Origin: Epiperipatus broadwayi
Lineage: Eukaryota > Onychophora > Udeonychophora > Euonychophora > Peripatidae
Length of the DNA stretch: 64,000 bases
Direction: 5' to 3'
Assembly: GCA_028023455.1 (NCBI GenBank)
Contig: JAQFVV010006336.1
Location: 1,134,224-1,198,223 of the forward strand
Below are positions 35,784 through 48,469 of this stretch, piece after piece (position 1 is the first letter of the stretch; every line of letters starts with the position of its first letter). Under the pieces are notes generated by a model that was not told where the DNA came from, did no database searches, and saw only the letters and a list, made by a program, of their open reading frames with translations. The position numbers and the translations under genes were made by a program.

Positions 35784-37373
35784 TGGGCAAAAGATTGTTT
35801 CATTTAATGTTAATTTATGGGACAATTTAGTATTAAAGATATAATTTATTAGATAAGCAAAATTTATACATCATTTAATAGTTGGAATGAAAAGAAGAGA
35901 GGGGGAATAAATAGACATAGTTTTACACTAACAATAGTCATAGTTTTACACTAACAAGTTAGAATTAAACAGTTCATAAAATTAAAATTATAAATTGTAA
36001 AAAAATAAATGATAATTAAGAATTAAAATATCGAAAATCGGTTTAATTAGAAAATTGTATATGTGAAACATGTGTGTGTATTTAATCTGGTTGTGGACTT
36101 TAATTATAAAGTTAACAATTAAATGATAATTATTCCTTGTCATCTCATGGGGAACTACTCTAAAGAAGAAATTAATTCGTTTTAATAGTCTATTTATAGC
36201 AGCCAAAATTTCAGTCAAGATTCTGGGTTTGAAGTTGGGCTGCTACACATTTTTTTTTATTAAAGAAAAAGTAAGCGGGGGCAGAAACAAACACTTTTCT
36301 TTCATTTGTTTTGTTCTTTGGTGCTTTCCATGAGTGTAGAATTACTAAAGTAATTAATGACAAGAATTTAAGTTTACAATTAATTGGTGACTATCTATTG
36401 GAATGCAGATATGAATGGAGCATGTGTTCTTTTTTTGAGAGAGAGCAGAACTTTAAAATGACAAGAAAGAAAAAGAAACAATAGGCAATTAATTGCAAAA
36501 CTCTGACCAGAGACATTCAGAATGGTCAATGTAATGTCATATTGGGGGGAGGGGAGTGAGAGGCCAGACACTATAAGAACTCTAACTGTAGCTGGTAGCT
36601 GGTTTTATTTCAATCTCACTTGAAAGTTTTCTCATTACAGGTTTTAGAGAGAACTTGGCTGAAAAAAATTAAAAAGAAACATTTTTTTTTAAGAAAAGAA
36701 AATCGTTTATTACTATTTTGCTGTCTCTTGAAGAAATTTACTTTGCCAAATTTAATAATATAAAAAAAGCAATGACTCTTGAATAAAGTTCAGTATACAT
36801 TGATCCCCAGAAGTTAATCAACATCATAATTATCTCTACTAATTTATCAGAAGTCAGCAAAAAGTAAAAATTTAGACTACAGAAAATAAGAAAATCTAAA
36901 TTTTGATTTTCTATATAAAGCATTAAATCTGAATGCTATAATTTCATATAAAGCATTAAATATAAATATTAAATGAATTGAAAAATGCAACAAGAAGTGG
37001 ACTCATATATTAAAAAAAATTAAAACAAGTTCTATTCAACTGTAATCCACAGAAATCAAAATGAGGAAATCTTCACAGCAGCTTAAAAACTTTATACCTT
37101 TGGGCATAGGAATCAAACTCTATCATAAGGACTTTTTCTACATAATGTCATATGTGCACATAAACCGATCAAAGAAAGGAAAAACAGGAAAAATGGAAAT
37201 CAGAAATATAAAGGACATTCCCAGAGAACTATTTAAGTATATTTTTATTATTATTGCTATTCTTGTAGAACCTTTAATTTAAAAAAAAAGAAAGAAAAAT
37301 AATTTATTTATTTATTTATCATATATATCCATTTAAAATTAATTCATGTATGTGCTTATTAAATGCTTTCATC
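35784..37373. other. AT-rich DNA, no gene seen
   Basis: A 21-base tandem duplication (atagttttacactaacaa) lies at about 35918-35956. Open frames on the minus strand (36218-35988, 36923-36738) and plus strand (37061-37282) show no family signature. Confidence 0.5.
36541..36660 (+). promoter_or_regulatory. Promoter-like stretch of uncertain meaning
   Basis: A G-rich run (ggggggaggggag, 36545-36557) is followed by ctataagaact (TATA-like, 36571) and, 60 bases later, tttctcattacag followed by gttttag, a splice-acceptor-like site (36627-36642). These are weak, common patterns, no exon is recognisable on either side, and the combination could be an LTR fragment or chance. Confidence 0.15.
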
Positions 37374-37625
<252 letters not shown>

Positions 37626-40600
37626 TAGGGGTAGATTAAATTATTGCCAAATCATTCTGTATGTGCCTTGTTTTAAATGCTTTACATTTTTTTTATGATA
37701 AGAGTGAGAGATATTATTGTGGGAAATGTTTTTTTAAATCAAATCAGGGATATTTGTCAAGTGCTTAAACCTAATGCTATGTTTTATGAAGGTTGCACGA
37801 TTGTTGGGCTAAAATATCATCACACATTTCTTATTATTATTATCATAAAGTTAAATAAAGTTAAAACTAGATACAAGCTAATTAAGGCTTGGGAATAATA
37901 TTGGCCCATGTTCCAGTGTACTATTTTGCAAGAGTAATGTAGATATGAAAGTTTTACTTGTACAGATTGATGATAGACCTATATATGTGAGTAGACAATG
38001 AGTCCCCACTAAGCTAGTGGAGTCATAGTTTAGCTCGCTTTCTAATATATTTCTATTATATTTATAAGGTATTTAAACACAGTGGAAGAGTTTTCCCACT
38101 TAGTTGTTCTCTACACCATAGAATGATTTCTTTGTTGATGGCCAGAGATGATAGGTAAACCCAAGACTCTTTATATGACTAGCGATAAAAATCCTAGCAT
38201 ATCTCAACCTTAGTGAAAAGATTTTCTCTTATTTGGGTCACTGCCTGCCTCATGTTAATGTTGATATTCCTTACACGTGTATGAAATCTAGCTATTACTA
38301 AACATTACTTATAAATGTTGGATACAGGGTCACAAACTCAATTTGATGTCAGAATGAGTGCAGGTATTGTGTGTGCGATTGGTGTACTTGAACATTGTTT
38401 TGTTGATACCTTTTAATTTATCAATAAGAGCCAAGAGTAATATCATCAATAAATATTCAACTTAAGGGTTAAATAAAACCTACGAATGTGTAAGCAATGA
38501 GTATCTGAAATTATTTAATAAATATATCTGCAGCCAGCTGAGAACTTCGCTGGAAAGATAATATTACTAAAATATTATTATTATTGTCATAAGAACATGA
38601 ATATAGTGTATATGCACATATGATGATGATTGAGCTAGATAGCAATTCATTGACATTTGAAAGTAACCAAAATTAACTTAGTCTCACCATACATAAAATA
38701 TCTCTATTGTTTAGCATAGGGCAAGTAATATTAGATTAAAATCATTAAATAAAATTATTAAATTTTATTATTAGAAGCACTACCCTTGGAAACAAATCAG
38801 TAACTAAAAGCATTAAACATTGGGGGGAGGAATTTAATGTTCATTATATCTGGGATAAAAATGAGAACAAAGTATAATAGATGTGCAGGTATATAATATT
38901 TTAACTGTCTTATGTTAATATTACTCCATGGTAATCGTGGTTCCCTAATAATTAAAAATGAATATTTATATTTTAAAACCTCTTAATATTATTTATTGGT
39001 TTAGGGATATTTATGTGTTTAGATTTTTTTTTATATACCATAATACGGTTGTAGAACAGGGGGAAGCCATGTGAGTCATCAAGTGAATGTATATATTATG
39101 TATTGAATTGTAGTATATTAATAAAATTTGTTATTTGTTTTAAATAAAATTTGTGTACATCTCAATGTTTTGTGGGTTATTATAATCTAGACATCTCAAA
39201 TCCAATCATATGTCAATATATTATTATTAATAGTTGAATGATCATTTTCATAAATATCCGATAAAATTTATTTAAAATGGTTAATTTTCCGAGCTTATGT
39301 AGCATGGCAATACTCAAAATTACCTAATAATTTAATATAATTGAAATAAATTACAAATAGGGATGGTTATTAAGTGATAGTGGATGCAGTGGGTGGGCAT
39401 AAAATCCTTTCCCCATCTGTTGTATTCAAACACCTCTCTAGATGCACTTCTTTATAATTTTACTTTAATTGTGAATAAGTTTATAATATTATTTGCTAAA
39501 AGATTTGATAAGCTTAAATTATTCGAGCTTTAATGTAAATAGACATTAAACTACATTAAAGACAGCCCAAAATCACGTTGGAGGTGATCATGAGAGGGGT
39601 GTTTATCACCAATAATCTATCGCAGCTTATTCGAGCTCCACACCTAATTGTTCTAAAAAACACTGAGAGGAGATTGTAATGAGATGAATGAGCTAGCACA
39701 ATGAAAAATTTAATAAGTAAAACAGATAATAGTGTAATAGATCTATGAATGTGAGGAAAAACCAGCCCGATAAATGCATCGCTGACCACTCTTCATTTCT
39801 AAACCGATCCTGCCAACGTTTGCAGAGTAAATCGGTAATTCTCATCTAATAAATTTCATGAAGTACCCACCAGAATCCATAACTGGACCACATAAATCTG
39901 CCGCCACGCACATACCATCTTTTTTTATTTTCTAGTAAACCCATGAACATCCATAAGCCGTAATTTTATGACTTTGCTAAACAGACATCTGTGTCCATTA
40001 TTTAAGATGCGCGTCATTGTGACGAACTTATTATTATTCATATAAATATTCATTCGCGATCCCACACGTATGCCACTTGATAAACCAATTTGATAATTAT
40101 ATTCTATACAAATGTAATATTTCTTTATTAAATAATTATTTTCTTTCAAATCGGTTAAATGCTATTTTGTTTTCTCTGGGGGTGGAATAGTATTTCAATA
40201 GTACTTTTCTAATAGCGCTAATTCTGTAAGGTATTTATTATTGGCATAGCCGCAAATATAAGCAAAGTTATTATAAAAATCTGATTTCTGATGTATAAAT
40301 CAGAGACAATCTTAGTTTCTAAAATCAACTATTATTTAATATTTATGAGGCTAGTGTTTGACAAATAATCAGACACATTTATTTATGTTATGAATATAAT
40401 AAATCTTAAAATATATATCATACATTTTCGAATCATTGCTTTTTTTATTTAAATTAAGATTAGTTCGTAAGTTATGCTCAGTATGACTAGATGATCTCCG
40501 CTAAAATACATAATTAATATGCAAGGTCACGAGTCTTCATTGCTCCTAAATTATAGTTCGTTTTAGGTTAAGTCTATCAGTAAATTTTAGCAGTCTTTTT

Positions 40601-42062
40601 GTGTCTCCGATGAGCGATGCCGGCGGTGAGAAATGGAATTAGATCGATATCATCAGGATTGTTGTTCATAAATTGATAGATCTGGGAAATAGGCAAATAG
40701 GGCAGAATTCATGAGTGTTTCTGACTTACGTATATTGCACATGATTGGATTCGAGGTACTTTTGCCTAGATGCTAGATCTTGTTATGTGAACATACAAAA
40801 TTGACCGTACAGTATACTCATCAAGAAAAAAATATATCGATATTTATTGATTTTAGTATAAAGAAAATAAATATTGCTACAATATCTTTGAAATTAAATT
40901 ATAGTACTCATAATGGATATATCTAATACTTATGCTTATTATAAAGCTTCCACAATAAATTTACATCAATATATTAATTTTTAAATAAACTAAACAAAAT
41001 TTCTAACACATTTATTTGAATATAGGTCATTCACTAATAGTTACAATATATACGGAGTAAGTTAAAGCTCTAAAGAATATTGAACAATCAAAATTGTTTA
41101 CTATTTTTAGAAGTGTGGAATAACAAAGTATTCTATTTGCACTGTTTAAAGTTTTTGGGTACCTTAATTTTTTAAATTTCTAAATGAAAAAGGAAAAATG
41201 CAAAATTAATTTATATGATTTGTCTATTGAAAATAAAAAATGGTCACTTAAAATATGTGACTATCATTCAATTTTATTCTAAACAAATATTGCTCATATC
41301 TTTTTTTTTGTATGATAACATCATTAATATATACAAACAAATAAAAGAAATAAACTGATTGTCACTTGCTTTTTTAAACCATCAAAATATAATGACATCG
41401 AATGTAAAAATGTTTTTTGGTAGAAGATATATCCTTGTACTTTCTAAAACCTGCATGCATATATATATGTGTGTGTGTATAAAATAAGCATATACAAAGA
41501 AAACAAAGAAAATTTTTACAACATAGTCTACGGTTCTTATTATTGACAATAAATAAATTATTAATGTTGTTTATATTCTTTAAAAATATATTGATACTAA
41601 TAGGATATATTAACTAAGATTTCTTATTTTAAAGAAGCTCATTATTATTATAAATCCAATCAATTTTATAATATACAAAATAATTCTCTTTTTTTCTCTC
41701 TCTCTTTTTTAATAAAAATTATATATTTTTAAACATATTAAAATCCAAGTAGCTTTTAAAATTAAATTTTAACTTATCATGGATTAATTATGTTTAAAAA
41801 TTTAAATTAGAAATTTTAAAAAATACATATTTATAATATGCAGATATTTTGAATTACATAACATTACTGCAATCATTTGGTCTTTAATTGCTTAATTTTA
41901 AAACATCATATATAAACGAATAAAAATTATTTAAAAGCTCATATCTTTAACAAACATTTTATCATATAATTTATAAAAAGTAATTTGAAAACCATTTTTA
42001 TTCAAATTGGTTTTCAGCATTTCAAGTAGTTTGAATGTTTCTAGTATTAAATTTTTAATATC
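37626..42062. other. Long stretch without repeats or a recognisable gene
   Basis: No mobile-element signature was found. The parts about 39360-40150 and 40480-40800 are less AT-rich and contain CpG-bearing words (cgcatc, cgatgccggcgg, gatcgcgaatg) that are rare elsewhere here. Two minus-strand open frames lie in the first (39789-39556, 40149-39925), including IGLSSGIRVGSRMNIYM. No family could be named. These parts are the best candidates in the window for unique, possibly conserved DNA. Confidence 0.5.
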
Positions 42063-42467
<405 letters not shown>

Positions 42468-43336
42468 TACTGCTATAAGAACTGGATCCAGAAAAAAAAA
42501 ACACTTTTATTCCAAGTTTATTTATTTTAGCCAAAATGTTAACAGAAAACACTGAATCTAAGAATAAAATTAATAAACGATTTACTGCTCAAGAATTCAT
42601 TAAAAGTTTGACCACTAAAAGCCACAAAATAGATATTGTGAGAGTTATTTGGTATGTCTAAATAACAATGGTAAGAAAGATAACTCCAAAAAAATTTATC
42701 GGTTTATTTTTATATTTTTATTATTATTACTAATACTACTATTATCATTATCATTAAAGTAATATTAGCATTATAAATTTATATCTTATAAATCAAAATT
42801 TTGGAAGAATCCAAAAAGTCTGCAGGTATACTTTATAATTTGTAGATTTTTAAAAATATTTGTAACAATTTTAAAATCACAGTTTTATACTTAATTATAA
42901 ACACACGCGTACACATGCATAAAGTTAGCTTCAAAAAGAAAAATACATTGATAAAAAATGCACAATACTTCCAAGATATGAATAAATTCATTAAAATAGC
43001 ATCAGTAAAGCAATACTTATTGTATGCATAATATTAAAAACAACACTCAATAGTAAACATAAATTTTTAGTGTATTATTTAAATATATACGTATGTGCAC
43101 GAATGTTTACGTTTCTTTAATATCCTTAGATGTAAAGAAGTATTATCTTATAATATTAGGTAAATTTATTAGTTATAATAAAATGCAATTTATAGTGACA
43201 GTAGTAAATAAACCACACACAAAAAATTATTTTAACATCTATCTGTAGTATAAATATTTATTTTAATATATGTATATTTAATTTTTATTAAAGAATATAA
43301 TATTGTATTTAGATATATTTTAAAATATTATTTAAA
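42468..43336. other. AT-rich DNA, no gene seen
   Basis: Nothing coding or repetitive beyond short ATT tracts near 42716-42760. Confidence 0.6.
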
Positions 43337-44270
43337 TATATTAAATTTATTAAGTGCAAGTAGTTGACATAGTAATAACATGAAAGGCTAAAACCTTAGG
43401 CAGATGCACTTTAAAAATGTTTATGTGACAGCCAATCAGATATAATAAAGACTGCAAGTGGAACTCTTAATTCTAAAGCACAAGCCAGAATTATAAGAAA
43501 AAGATGGGACCCACCTTCTTCTATGCTTAAATTTATATATAATTAAGCCAGACTCAAGCATCTCAAACTAAGAGTGTGAAGCTTACAACACCTTCACATT
43601 TAATTCACTAAATATTATATATAAATAAACAATGTGAAATCTTTCAATTTACTACAAAGCAATTTTTAAGTCTAATGTGAAAGGCCTCACACTCTTAGTT
43701 TGAGATGCTTGAGACTGGCTTATTTATATAAAAATTTAAGCATTGAAGAAGGTGGGTCCCATCTTTTTCTTATAGTTCTGGCTTGTGTTTTAGAATTAAG
43801 AGCTCCACATGCAGTCATTGTTACATCTGATTGGCTGTCACATAAACATTTTTAAAGCACATCTTCCAAAGGTTTTAGCCTTTCATGTTATTACTATGTC
43901 AACTGTTTGCGCTTAATAAATTTAATATATTTACATTTGGTACTATCATTTCATTAGATTTGAAAATTTCTTCATAGTAAATTGAAAGATTTTGCATTGT
44001 TTATTTATATATAATATTTAGTGAATTAAATGTGAAGGTGTTGTAAGCTTTATGATCTTAGTTTGAGAAGCTTGAGTCTGGATTATTTATATATAAATTT
44101 AAACATAGAAGAAGATGGGTCCCATCTTTTTCTTATAGTTCTGGCTTGCATTTTAGAATTAAGAGTTCCATGTGCAGTCATTGTTACATCTGATTGGCTG
44201 TCACATAAACATTTTTAAAGTGCATCTGCTGAATATATTAGCCTTTCATGTTGTTAAAATATTATTTGTA
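43337..44270. repeat. Family B cluster: one forward and two inverted LTR-like units
   Basis: Unit 1 (+, about 43380-43656) contains tgtgacagccaatcagat (CCAAT box), ggacccaccttcttctatg, a TATA-like ttatatataattaagcc (43541), a catctcaaactaagagtgtg block, aataaacaatgtgaaat (AATAAA) and ends ttcaatttactaca. Unit 2 (-, about 43690-43935) is the reverse complement but lacks the last part. Unit 3 (-, about 43974-44260) is a nearly full inverted copy. The pairing of units 1 and 2 extends outside the putative LTR start to aatatattaaatttattaag (43337) and taataaatttaatatattt (about 43915-43932). The motif order resembles an LTR; the inverted clustering does not. No internal retroelement lies between them. 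Confidence 0.75.
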
Positions 44271-47200
44271 ATTTTAAAATTGTTTCATTGCAATTTGTGC
44301 TATAACATCTTCAAAACTTCAAAATCCACCTGCCAGAAATATATTTCTATGGCAACTGGATAAAATTTTTCCATAAAGTGCTAAAGGAGTGAAAAAAATT
44401 GAGTGGAATTATGAAAAAAACTGGCGACTTGACTAAAATCTATAACTATACCTCCCTGAGAAAAATTTTTCCTTTGTATTTCTCATTATCTATAGAAAAA
44501 TTGCACAAAGCCTGAATTTAAATTTAACTATCTAGGAATTGTGAACTATGATAATAAAAGAGAAGTAAATGTGAAAGCATTTGCCCCATTATCTTTTTAG
44601 ACTTTCAAATGATTAATCAAAACATCTGAAAATCTTCATTATCTTGAAATGCATAAATGAAATGAAATTAATAAAAATTATTGAAATAGAAAAATTTAAA
44701 CTACTTTGAAAGGCTGTTCTTTATTTATACTATTTCAGAATGCTATTTTTCACTTCTAAAATCACCAAATATTGCATTTATTACATTTGACATAAAAGTT
44801 TTCAAATAAAAATCTGCATATAGTTCACTTGTTTTTAAAACAGATTTTAAACTAATGGTCTGTCTCTTTGTAAATATTTTTTCAGAAATGCTATAATTAA
44901 TAAATTTCATTTGTCAAGAAATTACTAATTAGTTGCTCCATGTTTCCAGAACTTAAGTAAACAACTTGTGAGAATTTCTTGCATATTTTTCAAAAATTTA
45001 TCATTAATAGATTTTATCTTAAAGACAAAAATTCCATCATCATTTATTGTATTATGAGGATTAAATTTCTTTTCTCATTCTGTATGATTCTGTATGATTT
45101 TATAATTAAAGCTTTAAAATGACTATAATGATCTATTATTTGATATTTTAACATTCATTAATAAAGATTGTCTTAAATAAACTATTTTGCTATTTAAATT
45201 ATTTTTAGTTGCATTGGTCTTAACTTACTGATCTCATTCCAAATTGTACAAGAACAATTCACTATAGATCATGAGAAATATTCTAAGCTGGAGTAAATAT
45301 TATCAGAGAAAACTGAAATGATATCTTCAAAGGTTAATGGATTTGTGAATATTCTTTTTGAAAAAAATTGAAAATTAGCATTAGTGTAATTCAAACCTCA
45401 TGTATAAAAATGAATACTTATGGATGAAAATTAAATACAATTCTCAGACATGATTTGACATATGGTGATCAGGTAATATAATCTTGATATCTTATGTAAA
45501 ACATATACAAAAGTGATGCTTGGATTTGATCATCATCATTAATATCAATCTGAATTTTACTTAATTAGTCAAAGTTTAAAGTTCAATTCTTTTTTAAATA
45601 TCAAAGAAATTAGCATTAAGTACATATCTTATCATATTGATCCAAAAATTGGCTGGTTGTATGTGAGATGTATTCATCTATGTGTGTATATGCATAATAA
45701 AAAGATACACCAGGTTCAGGGTATAATACTTATAGTAACTTTTGGGATCAAATGTTATGTTGCTGATATAATATAAAGTGTATATATATATATATATTAC
45801 ATATTCCTGGATCGGTAATACTCTCATCTTTTTTTAATATATGTAAGATTATAACAGTTGTGTAATGTAAACATTCAAACCAAACTTTTATTATTTTCAC
45901 TAGATCTTAGTATTCATGTATCGTGAGGACTGCTCCTAAATTTTTACACTGGTCAATACTTATAATTTTATATCAATTTAAAAGTAATAAAACGAGGTCT
46001 ATTCAATACATCCATTAATTTGATTGATGGATGGCACCTCATCGATAATTCATGAAAACATCAATTCTATTTTAAATTATTTTTTGGATGTTTTTATTCA
46101 TGATTTTGTAATAAAAAAAAACATCATTAATTATCTAAGTGTAAGCTTAATTAAAAGTTAATTTTTCAAAAAAATATTTTTCTATTTTTAAAAACTGCCT
46201 TTGAATTTATTTTTATCAGTAAATGAATGGTTATTGCAATTTTTCTGTTAATGAAAATTTAGCACCTGATTCTTTCATTTTTTCAGATAGTTTTGAAAAT
46301 AATGCAAAAGGTAATTCAACTAATAAAACCAACGTACTTACATATAATTCCTCCATTCTATTCAGTAAGTGTTTTTAGTTAATTATCCATTTTCAGAGGC
46401 TTCTAAGTATTTTTTTTCTCTAAATAACTTTATCAAACATGAGTTACTTATTAAGTTTAAAAATATTAAAATCGAATATAAATGCATTGTAACTTTAAAA
46501 AAGTATATATATATATTGTACTGGTCAGAATTGCATGTTCATCTAACAAGAGCTAGCTTCTAGGCAAAAGTAACTAGAATCCAATCATGTGCAAGATACA
46601 TAAGTCAGGAACAATAATCATGAACTCTGCCCTCTTGTCTATTCTCCAGATCTATAACATTATGAACAACATTTCTGATGATAACAAATGAAATTTTATT
46701 CATACCCAGCCCGGAACAACAGCGGAAAAACAAGAGATCTACAGGGAATTATAAACTACTAGGCTTCTAACTCCAACCCTCACCAGAATGAAATAGCTCA
46801 AGATTATAATTAGGCTTTTCATAAAATTCATTAATAAATCTAGAAATTGGCCAAAGGTCAGTAGAAATCAGCTATATATAATGCAATCTAATTAACGATG
46901 TGTATGCATAAATCATGAGGCAATGCAGACTTAAGTAATAATTATATAGTTAATAATTTATTAATATTAATTAGAAAAAAATGAATAAACAAATATTTAA
47001 TTTAACAAATAGTTGCGAATCTATTTATAGATATAATACTAATAGAGTTTATGGGCTTCACATGATTATGAATGTTGATTTGCGTATTGAAGAAATTATA
47101 TAATAGAACATAAGTTACTGATTAAATAATGCGCAAATCTGCAATTGAATACGATGATAAAAAAAATGCACATATAGTCAAAAGATGCGGCTTAATATGC

Positions 47201-48353
47201 TAACAGTAGATACCAATTTTACCATATTATATAACGTGGATGCTATAATTATTTTAGGAAAAAATGAGTGATCTTAAAACATAAATAGGATATAAGTTAC
47301 ATCAATTTATTATGGTTCATTTGAACCACGTACAAAAATATTTTATAATTTACATTATTCACTTCAATAGTCATTAGACCTTAAAATGTTTAAACAGAAA
47401 ACTTATTTATATTTTATTCTATTCTTTTCTTACTGGAAACGATTTACTTAGCATTATTTGTTAGCGCACTCAGCATTGTCTCAATGAGAGGGCGGGTAGC
47501 TTAAATAAGCTTTAAAATGACATTACCTAACTTATAATATAAATGAAAATATGAGATGGATTTAGAGCTCATGGAATTATGTCTTACAGATTTAAAATGG
47601 GCAAATATAAATATATTAAATAAGAATCGCGGTGCTGACTAAAGTAATAATGCTAGAAATGATTGAGTCCATTTTAGGACGAATGCTTCATCAATTTTAT
47701 AAGAAATAAAATGTGCCTGTACACGTGACAGGTCAGCATTTGAAAAGAGTGGTCTCGTAGGAATTATCACAGTCTGTTTTCCAGTTTAACCCATGCAGAG
47801 CCTAAACGACCACCTGACAATATTCAAGAGTCAATGCTTCCAAACCCCGATATGCCATAAGTAAAAAAAATCCTGTTTTTCTGGGTTTTAAGTTTGACAA
47901 AGCAAAGAGAGGAAAATGTCATAACATTATCTACGCTAAGCAACACTAATAATAAAAATAAATCAGGTTCTTAATAACGCTGATATGTGGATTAAGGCCC
48001 TCGTAATTTAATAGAATCTAATGTAATGATATGAAATAATTTGATCCCTCTCAAAAGGTATGCAAATGACCTTTAATATTAGTTAGGATGTCACAAATAA
48101 AAGAGGGATTATTGTTCCCTTCATTAAACAAATATTAATATGTTAACTAGTAATTAATTCCATAAATAATTACCATACTAGATGGCATGATGGGCAAATG
48201 ATTGACCATATAAAAAAACAGTACAGATAAGTCATTAAATTTACTTTATATCATTTGAAAATAAAATCAATAGTGTAAACATGGCAATAAACTGACATAT
48301 TAATTGTAGCAGCGAATAATCTGCCACTAAGCAAATAGAATAACTTAAAATAT
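44271..48353. other. Long stretch without a recognisable gene or repeat
   Basis: No family signature. A short (TA)n lies at about 45780-45797, and an atcatcatcattaatatcaat word, like an RTE tail, at about 45530. The part 46600-48000 is slightly less AT-rich with scattered CpG (for example gcccggaacaacagcgg near 46710 and gagagggcgggtagc near 47486). No exon can be supported. Confidence 0.5.
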
Positions 48354-48469
48354 GATTCAATCGAGTGAACTTTTAGTTAGGTAAGAAAGCTTGCATTTAC
48401 GATTTAACATCCTATAATATCTAGGATATCTAATATAAGAAAATTTAGGCTCGGTTCACTCGATTGAAC
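48354..48469. repeat. Short element with 16-17-bp terminal inverted repeats
   Basis: gattcaatcgagtgaac (48354-48370) and gttcactcgattgaac (48454-48469) are inverted copies 83 bases apart. They keep two CpG sites each, unlike most of the window. The interior has a small self-complementary atctaggatat. It is too short for a coding element; a minimal MITE or a structured binding site are both possible. Confidence 0.6.

Noticed and set aside
39556-40149. Two minus-strand frames that briefly looked like an ISXO2-like SIRxGS block
   Set aside because: Only GIRVGS agrees; the expected zinc-ribbon before it and the DDE blocks after it are absent.
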